Source: Solen grandis (taxonomy: Eukaryota > Mollusca > Bivalvia > Adapedonta > Solenidae). Taken from it: 64,000 nucleotides of DNA. Location of the stretch: NCBI GenBank assembly GCA_021229015.1, contig CM037778.1, forward strand, positions 17,615,214 to 17,679,213, read 5' to 3'. Below, piece by piece: positions 38,201-47,805 of the stretch. The notes below the pieces were generated by a model, which had not been told where the DNA came from, did not search any database, and saw only the letters and a list, made by a program, of their open reading frames with translations. Numbering within the stretch: position 1 is the first letter of the stretch; each line of letters begins with the position of its first letter. The translations under genes and the position numbers were made by a program.

Positions 38201-39566
38201 GTTCTCCAGTTATTGATTGGAAATGAAGTGGTCTACTGACAGACCAACAGACAGACAGACCATCCAAATGACATTTGCAATATGCCTCCTTCTTGAAATT
38301 CATTAAATAAAGAATACAGATTTAATACCATTTTCACTTAAGCTTATTTTTGATATTTTTTTAACCACCCATTAAATCTACTGATAACTCTCAGCTAGCA
38401 GATGACCAATTTATGTAAACCAAAATCTGTTAATAAAATAGTGCATGTTTGATTATCAATACACTTCTCAACAATCCTATGTACAGAAGTCATTTAGAGC
38501 CATAGTTGTTATTAATCTGAAAGCAAAATTCACACTTGATAATATAATACAGCATGCCCATTTACCTCCTGTAGTTTTTTTTTTACTTTACCCCCCATAT
38601 TGGCAATGTACCCCCAAAATTGCAGGGACTCTCTTTCTGAAGGGGTACAGTGTTAAGGAAAAACAGCAATTGTGCCACCAGTAACAAAACTCTGAGGGCA
38701 CCCTATAATCAAATAGACACAGTGACAGTGATGTTTCTTGTTTTCATTTGGATCATCTTGAATTTTGAACACCAATCTGTGCTGTTAGGACAAATACAGA
38801 ACTTTACTGCAACTGTTGTAAAAAGATTTTGTCTCTATATGTCCACCATACGCATGACAGACACATTTTGAGTTCACTTTAGTAATGAGAACTTAAGACA
38901 CCATTTTGGAAATAATATTTTCCACTGTTGTTTGATTTGAACAGTTATTTTTTAAATTTGTTTTAGAGGCCAATACAAAAAAAAAAAATCACAGAAGTGG
39001 ATCTCAGCTGAGATTAATTTATTTATACATTATTTAATATTTCATGTATTTTTGCATGACCATTTGACAATTTAAGCATGCAATAAATAAAATTCATTGA
39101 TAATAACATAAACTGCCAAAGGTTGGACAAGTTTTCAAGATATATATGTGAAAAAATGGCACATTATGACCAATTATTTTGTACAATATTCTTTGAAAAT
39201 GAAATTGAAATACATTAATAATGAACATTACATTTAAATATATCAGGGACGTGAATAATAATAATGTACTTCCGTGAGTATATTAATTGTATTCTAAGAT
39301 CAAAATACATTCATAAAAGTAATTTTAGCTTGAGTGCATTTTGACCAAAAGATGGGTACGTTATGACCAACAGGTTGGTACGTTTTGACTCCATTTGGGT
39401 ACGTTTTGACATGGGTATGTTTTGGTACTGTGGGTACGTTTTGACATAATAATCCTGCAAAATTTGTAAGTAGTAGATCAAAAACAAAAATGTGCTACTG
39501 ATAATAAACATACACGTTGTTGAATTTGAACAAATCATCGCACGTAAATGGCCGTATCGACGTCAT
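32185..39566 (-). CDS. NAA20: NAA20, NatB N-terminal acetyltransferase catalytic subunit (complete, 6 coding exons)
   Basis: The coding exons, in transcript order, are 39566-39514, 37122-37098, 36448-36358, 34503-34374, 33698-33562 and 32270-32185. They join at GT-AG sites with matching phases into 522 nt, giving 173 residues and TAA; the vertebrate protein is about 178. The product is recognised from the opening MTSIRPFTCDDLFKFNN, then YLAHWPEYF (residues 35-43), WHGHVTAL (68-75), the acetyl-CoA loop R-R-L-G-L-A (82-87, fitting Q/RxxGxG/A), VDLFVRVSN (106-114), and the tail from MRKALSRD to PVRPEELD. In known systems NAA20 pairs with NAA25 on the ribosome as NatB and acetylates nascent chains starting Met-Asp, Met-Glu or Met-Asn. 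No frameshift or missing motif is seen, so it appears intact. The start is the first in-frame ATG giving the family N-terminus. Introns are full of repeats. Confidence 0.96.
32935..33168 (+). mobile_element. piggyBac-like MITE, TTAA-flanked (copy 1)
   Basis: TTAA at both ends (32931-32934, 33169-33172), inverted ends CCCTTTCCCT-ATA, 234 bp. A nearly perfect 20-bp internal hairpin lies at 32978-33032. Located in NAA20 intron 5. TTAA targets with CCCTTT ends suggest piggyBac-type mobilisation. Confidence 0.85.
33562..33698 (-). CDS. NAA20: NAA20 coding exon 5
   Basis: The exon completes Lys100 and encodes residues 101-145 plus one base of Asp146, including VDLFVRVSNKVA, YNKLGYSVYR and VIEYYS. 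The acceptor is TTTCTAG and the donor GTAGGT. The acidic DEDAF stretch precedes the donor, as expected from the family alignment. Confidence 0.96.
34374..34503 (-). CDS. NAA20: NAA20 coding exon 4 (acetyl-CoA binding loop)
   Basis: The exon encodes Ile57 (last two bases) to Glu99 plus two bases of Lys100. It carries MGKAEG, WHGHVTALTVSPEY and the acetyl-CoA loop RRLGLA. The acceptor is CCCCAG and the donor GTATGT (34373-34368). Confidence 0.96.
34586..34776 (-). mobile_element. piggyBac-like MITE, TTAA-flanked (copy 2, opposite orientation)
   Basis: The same family as the 32.9-kb copy in reverse orientation, in NAA20 intron 3 just upstream of exon 4. TTAA at 34582-34585 and 34777-34780. The internal hairpin of copy 1 is collapsed here, making it 191 bp. 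Confidence 0.85.
35097..36325 (+). repeat. AACAAGAGGGCC-type repeat in NAA20 intron 3
   Basis: It opens AAACAAGAGGGCCATATGAC and ends at TGGTGAGCTAAAA, with internal units of about 130-190 bp marked by GGGGCCTCATTTT and CTGACCATTGGTTTCA. It ends about 32 bp from the exon 3 donor. Confidence 0.8.
36358..36448 (-). CDS. NAA20: NAA20 coding exon 3
   Basis: The exon encodes residues 27-56 and the first base of codon 57, including FYMQYLAHWPEYFQVAE and PGGEIMGY. The acceptor AG is at 36450-36449 after a pyrimidine-rich stretch; the donor is GTAAGT from 36357. A repeat copy ends only about 32 bp downstream of the donor (36325). Confidence 0.95.
37098..37122 (-). CDS. NAA20: NAA20 coding exon 2 (25-nt microexon)
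   Basis: This 25-nt exon follows a T-rich tract and CAG acceptor (37124-37123) and ends at a GTATCC donor. It completes Val18 and encodes NLDPLTET (19-26), which is conserved in NAA20. The phase fits exon 1 (2 nt carried over) and exon 3 (codon boundary). It is easily missed by gene finders. Confidence 0.93.
37390..37768 (-). repeat. tRNA-derived SINE (tRNA-Gly-like head) in NAA20 intron 1
   Basis: The minus strand starts GGCGCAATAGTTCAGTGGTA, like a tRNA-Gly A-box region, then the B-box-like GGGTTTGACTCC. The body extends to about 37390. Different family from the other SINEs in the window. Confidence 0.65.
39334..39446. repeat. clustered GGGTACGTTTTGAC motif in NAA20 intron 1
   Basis: At least five degenerate copies, about 16-23 bp apart, lie within 200 nt downstream of the exon 1 donor. 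May be a decayed minisatellite or a regulatory cluster. Confidence 0.6.
39514..39566 (-). CDS. NAA20: NAA20 coding exon 1
   Basis: This exon encodes residues 1-17 and two bases of codon 18. It contains TCDDLFKFNN, a NAA20 hallmark. It ends at a strong GTATGT donor (39513-39508). The ATG is at 39566-39564. Any 5' UTR exon upstream cannot be resolved by eye. Confidence 0.94.
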
Positions 39567-39710
39567 AACTTCATTTTTTCAAAGATGTAAAATTTCTGCA
39601 TGCCCGTGTTTTGTCTCCATGCACCTTTAGAGTGACTTCCCCTTATACAGCAACGAGAACGACTAAATTACCAATTTGAAATCGCGATCGTCTTACCTTT
39701 CTAATTTTCC

Positions 39711-39748
39711 AAATAAATAAATAAATAAATAAAATTAATAAAAAAATG
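39711..39748. repeat. (AAAT)n microsatellite
   Basis: Tandem AAAT units followed by AT-rich sequence, about 150 bp upstream of the NAA20 ATG. Confidence 0.85.
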
Positions 39749-40013
39749 TTATCACTGTATCTGTTTAACATACATCAGGTATTTATTTGACATTTTTGTT
39801 TGCAATGTTGTATATGAAATTTTAGTACACAGCGCAGGGTCTCTTTATTACTATGGTATTAGGCGGCAGATCCGAATCCATAATTTTCCAACTGGGAGGC
39901 TCAAATATGATTTTGATGTCAGTGCTATACCCTGAAAAAATGTTTCTATGATTATGGAGATATGGAGATACATTCTGAGGGTTATCGGGGTGTGTGGCGG
40001 GTGATTACTTTTT

Positions 40014-40823
40014 TTATGCCCCGCTAACTCCGGAGCGGGACATACAGATTTCCGGTCTGTGCGTCCGTCCAGGCGTCCGTGTATCTGTTCGTCTGTCCGT
40101 CCGTCACACCTCAGATTTACCTTTGTGTTTAAGCTCTTTTCCAAAGAAGACGACTTCACATCTTTATGAAACTAAGTACACATGTACATCATGATAATTA
40201 TAAACTATTTAAGATTTATGCAAATTTATGGCTGTAAATAGCTTATAGCTAAAGTTTCAAATTGTACAACCGACTTTAAATAAAGATTCTTGTATCTTGA
40301 CCTATATTTCACGTTTGGATGAACAAGCTAAGATTGGTTGTTTTGCATCAGTGTTACCTTTGCGTATAAGCTTTTAGTCTGTAAAGAAACTTTACGAAAC
40401 TGTGTACACATGTACATCATGTAAAAAACTTTATAATATTTATGCAAATTTATAGCTGTGACCTATATTTCACGGTTGGATGAACATGGAAAAATTGTTT
40501 GTTCTGCGTTTAAGCTTTTTTTTCTATGAAGATGACTTCACATCTTCCTGAAACTTGACATACATGTACATTATGATATGGATTATTTACCGATAGTATT
40601 TATTTAATTTTATGGCTGTGACCTGGTAAAATTGGTTATCCTACGCCACATATACCTCTGTCAGGTTTAAGTTTCTTTTTCTATAAAGATAACTTCATAT
40701 CATCATGAAACTCTATACAAATGTACATCATTATATAAACCTAAGAAAAAACAACTAACAATAACAAAAACAACAACAACAACAAGCAAATGTTTGGTTC
40801 TGGCCATATCCCAGCGGGGCATT
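40014..40823. repeat. ATGCCCCGCT-ended repeat with internal units
   Basis: It opens TTATGCCCCGCTAACTC and ends CCCAGCGGGGCATTTAAAC, giving about 10-bp inverted ends. Internal phrases (TTACCTTTG, then CTTCACATCTT, then ACATGTACATCATGA) recur about every 125-240 bp. A CCGTCCGTC-rich stretch follows the left end. Noncoding. Confidence 0.7.
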
Positions 40824-41440
40824 TAAACGATATATAATGAAATCTAAGCATTGAGCTCAATAATTTTATTATTCGGGAGTTGAAACTTTTGCATTAGCGC
40901 ATTTGTTCTTCTTCATTTTTATGTTTTTGGTTTTTAAAATCAAGTTCAATGTTCATTTTTTTCGGCGTAGCTGTATGATTTTGATTTTGACCTACTTCTT
41001 CAACCAATCAAATGTTCACCAAATCAATTCGAATATTCATAATTTTACGTAAATCGTACTACAAATCTATATGATACCGACTCTTATAAGTCTAGCATTG
41101 TTTTATTTAATAATACCTTTGTTAGTGGTCATTTTTAATTATTTTTCTGCTTTTATACAGAATTAGAGCTGGTACCATCTCTTTAATATCTGTCATTTAT
41201 TATCCACGAAATTTTCATGGTAATTTTACTCATTTAGTAAATAAGAAAACGAGTGGAAACACCTTTCTTAATACATATATCCTGGAACTTACATACATAA
41301 ATGCATTTAGTGTTTGAAATTATATTTTGTCCAATGAGATTATTCCATTTTTCAAATTTTTGTCTCCATTTAATTCATTTCATCGGCATAAACTTGTCAC
41401 TAAAGACTAGTCCGTTAAATCAGCTGATCAGTTTAAAACC
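40824..41440. other. no gene recognised
   Basis: AT-rich intergenic sequence without recognisable features. Confidence 0.4.
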
Positions 41441-41441
41441 C

Positions 41442-41536
41442 GCGTCGGAGACCCACGAGCGCTCATTCCGTTGCTTCATACATATGTCATTCATGACAGA
41501 TGTAGCCTAATATAGGCAGCCGTGGGTCTCCGACGC
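41442..41536. repeat. 16-bp perfect inverted repeat, 63-bp loop
   Basis: GCGTCGGAGACCCACG at 41442-41457 and its exact reverse complement at 41521-41536. GC-rich arms in AT-rich surroundings, immediately before the tandem repeat that starts near 41575. Confidence 0.85.
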
Positions 41537-41574
41537 TGCTTAACATCCAACGAGAATGAAATGAAAATAAGGAA

Positions 41575-42206
41575 ATGACCAACTCGATGTCGTCAATGCG
41601 CAACATTTCGGACTTCATCCCAACAGTACAAGTGCCGAATGAACCACATAGGCGAGAACACCATCACAGCATACTACATGTACATGTAAGTGAAAAAATG
41701 AAGGCACCAACAAAGTCAAGTAAAAAAAGAAGGCAACGACCACACAGCAGTCAAGTGGACATCACGAAGGAAAACTGCACACACATCAAGTCAATTGAAC
41801 CACACAGAAGGAAAACTGACAGTCAAGTGAACAAAAATGAAAGGCAACTGCACCACACAGCCAGTCAAGTGGACATCACTGAAGAACAACTGCACCACAC
41901 AGTAAGTCAAGTGGATGTAACAAAATGACAACTGCATCACACAGTAAATCAAGTGGACATCAAGGAAGAACAACTGCACCACACATTAAGTCAAGTGGAC
42001 ATCACAGAAAGACAACTGCACCACACAGTAAGTCAAGTGAATATCACAGAAGGAAAACTGCGCCACACAGCAATTCAAGTGGATGCAACAGAATGACAAC
42101 GGCATCACACAGAAAGTCAAGTGGACATCAAGGAAGAACAACTGCACCACACAGCATTTCAAGTGGACATCACAGAAGGACAGCTGCACCACCCAAAATG
42201 ACTTAA
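41575..42206. repeat. 39-bp tandem repeat with open frames
   Basis: Units contain ACTGCACCACACAGTAAGTC then AAGTGGACATCACAGAAG, 39 bp = 13 codons, best conserved from about 41740 on. Because the unit length is a multiple of three and lacks stops, open frames run through it in all plus frames and on minus. The plus-strand peptides are His/Ser/Thr/Lys-rich. No start context, splice signals or homology points to a real protein. Confidence 0.8.
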
Positions 42207-42207
42207 C

Positions 42208-42345
42208 AACCACGCATGATTCTTTAAATACAACCTCACATGATGATATTACAACCCAACAAAATGACATTACAACCTCACATGATGATAGTACAACCCC
42301 ACATTATGACATAACAACCCTACGTGATGATAATACGATCCCTCA
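42208..42345. repeat. about 21-24-bp tandem repeat, Thr/Asp/His-coding
   Basis: TACAACCTCACATGATGATA-like units follow the 39-bp array. A 113-codon frame (42083-42424) runs through both arrays and gives a repetitive Thr-Asp-His peptide. Probably non-genic. Confidence 0.7.
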
Positions 42346-43429
42346 AAATGCTATATGGACCCTTCTAAACATCAATGCCGAACACAAGACAGCTGTGGCG
42401 TTCCATAAAAATAACAAAATTTAATACATGTGTACACACATTTTTCATCGGGTAGTGATACCATCTCCATGCAGCCAGCTCCCCAGAATGTGTTTTGTTT
42501 GTGTCTAGCCATTATATCGCATGGTTACTAATTCTATTAAAAAGTGGCATAATTTTCATGGAAATTCAAAATGAATTCTGAAACACGACCACAGAAATAA
42601 GAAGTAACACATATGTACTGGCATACTTGAATGACTTTTGATTTTACTCAAACTATTGTAGAAACGCTGCCACTTGCGTAAGATATGGGGATTTTGGTTT
42701 CCTAACATGGCCTTGTGTAAAGAATTTCTAACAATAATTGTCAACTAATTGACTTACCTTCTATAAATAGTGATTTTACCACAATTATTATTACAAGTTT
42801 CCATGGCAATATTATAATGTACTCTTGTGATACATTTTGGTGTTATTATGTATTCGTATAGAAAAGGTTCATTTTTTTCTGCCAAATTTTAGGCCCTGCG
42901 CTGGGCCAGGGCAATGCCAGGTTTGAAAAAAAAATTACATAGAAACATAATTTTATCTATACAGAAAAAATAGTAGATAGAACCACAATAATGTATTTTA
43001 AGATGTTTTAGAAGGGAAAAAAAATTAATTTCAGCTAGTTTTTGTTTTAAGGCATGTGCGTATTGTGACTGAAGGCAAGATTAAATATATGAACTCAAAC
43101 AAATGACACAGGAATTTTAGGTTACATTTTCTTGATTTGAATTTAAAAATAATAATGATAGATAAATAATTTGTTGCCCCATTAGTTAGCGTTAATTATT
43201 TTTTTAACCATCAGAAAGTTTTTTATTTTATTTTAGGATATCATTTGAAGCAAGTTATTGGATTTTTATGGTTACCCTTAGAATTAACTAGTGTATTCTT
43301 GTCTACTTAGAAAGTACATATACTGACTAAAAAGATCTAGTACTTCTGAATAAGTCGATCATGCTTCACCCGCTCTGAGGGTGTGCCTTAGTTCATATCA
43401 TAGGAAAAAACTATATATAAAAAAAAAAT
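42346..43429. other. no gene recognised
   Basis: AT-rich. A short fragment of the AACAAGAG family (GGCCCTGCGCTGGGCC) may lie near 42890-42925. Confidence 0.4.
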
Positions 43430-43795
43430 TCTTGCCAGCTCTAGGCCCTGCAGTTTTACAGAAGATTTTCAAGACTGCAATTTTAAGTTCTATTTTTAGC
43501 TCCTGTGACCTATTTTTCACCCAATCAAAAGAATTTGAACAATTTTGATAGATTGCATAATAAGGATCAATCATGTGAAATTTGGTCAAAATCCAATCAG
43601 CGGTTTAGCTGTTCTTTAAAGGAAATTGTTGACGCCGGATGTATGCACGCACGGACGCACGCACAACGGACGCCGGACAAAAGGCGATCACAATAGCTCA
43701 CCATGAGCACGTTGTGCTCAGATGAGCTAAAAAGGCAACGAAGACAATGTTTCTGAGGTTAGCGATTCAGGGCCATCTTGGCCCTCTTGTTTACA
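43430..43795 (+). repeat. AACAAGAG-family 3' part with terminal hairpin, plus inverted head
   Basis: GGCCCTGCAG to CGGACGCCGGACAAAAGGCG, then the hairpin AGCTCACCATGAGCAC / GTGCTCAGATGAGCT (43695-43728). Next comes GGCAACGAAGACAATG and a reversed family head ending CTCTTGTTT. Confidence 0.75.
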
Positions 43796-44032
43796 TGGGT
43801 GTCTTTTAATTATGTTTATAAACATATTAAATATATATTAGCGCTCTCTCTGTAACATATTGTAAATACAATCGCAGTATTTCTTTAAAATTTACAATAT
43901 TTTATTGTTGTATAAATATGCTAAAAGCTTAGAATTTAATAATCTGGCAGTAAGTGGAGCAAAGCTGTTTAACTTTGGTACATGATTGAGAACTAAATGA
44001 CCAAGGTGTGGCCCTGGCTGCTGCCTCAGGCC

Positions 44033-44155
44033 TTGACAAAGCGATCATAATAGCTCACCATGAGCACGTTATGCTCAGATGAGCTTAAAAGGCAACGAAG
44101 ACAATGTTTCTCAGGATAGCAATTCAGGGCCATCTTGGCCCTCTTGTTTACATAA
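44033..44155. repeat. duplicate of the hairpin-plus-head segment
   Basis: Nearly identical to 43684-43795: GCGATCA-AATAGCTCACC, hairpin, GGCAACGAAGACAATGTTTC, then GGCCATCTTGGCCCTCTTG. The minus strand shows the head joined directly to the hairpin. Confidence 0.75.
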
Positions 44156-47100
44156 TCAACTGAGAAAAATATTACGGAGATGCATTTGTATGTGTTTTAT
44201 TTTCATTGCATGTTAATAGATACTGTTTCTGAAGTCCTGAGGAGTCCTACTTTGTAAGGTTAATATGTATTACTTTCTTGATAAACCTCTTTATAGAAGT
44301 CTCAGAAAATAGAAATGTTCAGCTCTTTTTATTATTCAAACTTTTTCATTCACTAAAAAATATACTCATATTAAAAAGTTAAAGTTCCAATTTTTTGATA
44401 ACGAATAAAAACAGAAACAAGAATTTTTTTGAATTTTCAAAAAAGCAACAGCAGTGATCTATAAATGTTAATGTTGATATCTTTATCGATTTATTTATGA
44501 CAATGTGTGGAATAGTGTAAATATTCATTTTACACTGTTGCAGGTCTGTACAATTCTATACTCTATTCTGCATGAAATTAAACCAGGTTCATGTCTTTAA
44601 TTTTCTTTGGTTAGTTTATATATAGTTGCATGCAATTAATTTATTTAATGAAGAATGTATGGTATATATTCCTGTATCTAATATTTTTAAAAGAATTACT
44701 TATTTATGTATAAGCCAAACTCAAGACTTTGTTCTAAGTATTATATTGCTAATTTATAGATTTTCCTTTTTCTATACACATTATTGTGTGTTTGTATCTT
44801 CAAATAAGTAAATGACAACAGTTTTTTTCATTACTAGGCATCACAGTGAGATTATATTTTGGTAATTAGTAAACAAAAAGGTAATATACCGTGACTGGTC
44901 TTTTTACCCAGTAGTCTTCAATGAGATTAGTAAGTTCTCGTAATGTCTGACCAGTAGGTGGTATATAGGAATGGATCTTTCCAGTGGTTACAAATATATT
45001 CAAATATCTTAATGCTACCCATTAGCTACAATGGGATAACATGTTTTGTAAGATTGATCTGGTTTCTAAAAAGATCAAATGATTTTGTTTGTGTTACTGT
45101 TTGTAAGCCGCTGTTAATGGGGCTTGAAATTTCACTGCTAAAAACTAGAAAGGAACATAAGAAGGTGTCTCTATGTTGTGTATAAGCTTGTGATAAACAC
45201 TATATATGCTCATACTGGACACCTGGATTGCTTAGAACTCACAGGGTTTTGTCATTTTTGTAAGGTTTGTCTCCTTGACTACAAATTTAAAAGTTCTGGA
45301 CAAAAGTTACCAAACTATTGCAGACTGGAACCTCTATTTTATACAAAAGTTGCTCATGTGATAAATTGGGTAGTAGTACATGCATTATTTAAATTTTGTC
45401 AACTTTTTTTCCTTTCTTGGTTGGGGGAAAGGTGTGAGTAGGGTGGTTATTAATTAAATGGTTTAGAAGAGTATTTGGAGGCCTTACGATTGATATTTTC
45501 CAGTAAAGGATGTACTTGATTGCATGTTTCATTAGATTCATTGATTCTTTATACCTGTCCAGATGGTAGGGAGGATACAGGGGTTTATTGCTGGACCCTC
45601 TTGATTGTAAGAGGAAGTGTATATATAGTGTTTCCGTGTGTGTAATCCTGCATTATCATTATCAGATGTGTATATATACACCACCATAAACAATCACTGG
45701 AACATGTACATCATCCCTCTGTTATGCTGTTTGGCATTGTATGCTTTTACTCATCATCATGTTGAAATGAAGAAATAAAAAAAATATGAGAAAAAAAAAA
45801 AGAAAAACAACAACTTTGGTACATGAAACTAATATATAGCAGAACAAAGATTTAAAACCATCTGTTTTATAGATAATGCTGACATGAATAATAATTACCA
45901 TTTTCTGAATTATTGTGTAAACTGTATTGAGTTTGTTAATACGTTTCAAGACTTCCTGATAATGCAATTCATAAACTATTGCAAAATTAACTTAATGAAA
46001 CGTATTTGTCTTGAGGGGTCTTCTTTTAATCCATGCAAATGGTATTGTTCAATTCAGTGGCCATGATGCCATGACCCTAAATTTCACTCAGAAAAAAAAA
46101 ATCTTCTTATGTGACGGCTATAACTATAGGAACTCCATTTGATTACTCTGATTGGACAAAGGCTCATTCCGTCGAAATTTTTGATCAATTTTCATTTAAT
46201 TTCACGATAAGTAAGGCGTTAACAGGGCCAACAGTTTGTCAGCAGAACACTTTATATGTAGGCTTTGAAAATGTAAACTTGATATTACCTAAAACTAGTT
46301 AGCATATATATAAAACAGGACAAATACACACATTGCATATCCATTGCGTCTCATGCTACATGTATATATTACTATTCTTGTCGTCGACTGCGACTGATGT
46401 CTCATTTTCCGATTGAATAGTGTGTTTAATTCTTTTAACCATTCGGAACACCTCGCCCATTTCTTCGAAATAACCTCGGAAATAGGAAGTGAAAGTGCTT
46501 GTACAAATAATACCGTTGAACAGAATGCGAAAACCGTTCACTGTATCGATGCAATGTTTAGTATTTTAAATAACATGTAACATGTTCTTCTTGCACCATA
46601 TGAGTTAATTTATTTTGCAAAAGATGACATATAGGCCCGTTGGGCCGGGTGTATTTTGCATTTGTACATGAAATGTGTTGATATTCATATATATGTAAAC
46701 ATGTCACTATAAGAAAAGATTATTTTATCTTATGTATTGTGAAAAAAAGCTGTGTTTAAAATCATACTTCACAATTCATGTTCATTTAAATCAAAGTGTT
46801 AATGTAAACAAAAGGTCAATTGCCGGATATCCGACAAGTCACTTTAGTGTGTCCTTGTACTACTTACGAGGTATATCCAACGGGTTAGATAGGGGATTGC
46901 CGAGTTGATACGATTGCTCTTTTAACGTGCGTCAATGATACGGAATCACGACGTTACGAAACGAAATTGCCACTGTTGACTAACAGCAGCATGACATATA
47001 TTACAACGGTCTTTTAAACTGTAATGTGTCGACATATAAATGCATCGTCAGGCACCCATTGTCAATTCGTTCCGCTACTCTTCACTCGGTGTATGAAGAG

Positions 47101-47157
47101 AAGTGTGATTGGAAGCCTTGGGTGATCCAACGATGTATAAACGTGAAACATGTCTTA
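44156..47157. other. long unique AT-rich stretch, no gene recognised
   Basis: Open frames of 60-90 codons exist on both strands but are AT-driven. An A run lies at 45777-45813. No repeats or gene signals are supportable. Confidence 0.5.
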
Positions 47158-47235
47158 TCGTGAGATCGTATCGTACCGGCGTGATCTCGTATCGTACCGT
47201 TGTGATCTCGTATCGTACCGGTGCGATCTCGAAAC
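47158..47235. repeat. 21-bp tandem repeat, about 3.5 copies
   Basis: GTGATCTCGTATCGTACCG units at about 47160, 47181, 47202 and 47223 (last diverged). CG-rich against an AT-rich background. Confidence 0.85.
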
Positions 47236-47281
47236 GTATTGAAATTACTGTAAATTATCAGAATATAATTAATTTATCAGT

Positions 47282-47392
47282 TGCCGTATTTATAAAGCTC
47301 CTTAGGAAAAAAATCCCTTTATTTCTAATATTTTCCTTAAAATCGCATATATTTCCCTTAGTTATTAAGGATTTCCTATAGTCTTATTTATA
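47282..47392. repeat. about 110-bp MITE-like repeat, copy 1
   Basis: TATAAAGCTCCTTAGGAAAA at the left and GGATTTCCTATAGTCTTATT at the right, with roughly inverted ends. The same unit recurs at 51071-51180 and 51190-51310. Confidence 0.7.
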
Positions 47393-47805
47393 AAACAAGA
47401 GGGCCATGATGGCCCTGGATCGCTCACCTGATATCATTAGGCTATGTAAAATCAAGTGACCCCTGGGGCAGAGCCAATTTTGACCCCAGGGTCATGATTT
47501 GAACAAACTGGGTAGAGGTCTATTAGCCCATGTTACATACCAAATACCTTGTGGTTTTTGAGAAGAAATTTTTCTAGCTTTTTTCAAAAATAAGTCTATG
47601 TAAAATCAAGTGATCCCTGGGGCGGGGCCAATTTTCACCTAATATCTAAACGCCAGGCCATGTGTTTTCTAGTTTCCTAAAAAGAAGAATTTTCAAGTTA
47701 TTTCTATATTAGCCAATGTAAAATCATGAACCCCAATGGCGGGGCCAAATTTGACCCCAGGGCCATGATTTGAACAAACTAAATATAGATCCACTAGACA
47801 ATGCA

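Noticed and set aside
45722..45967. 81-codon minus-strand frame
   Set aside because: Driven by an A/T homopolymer. No recognisable domain.
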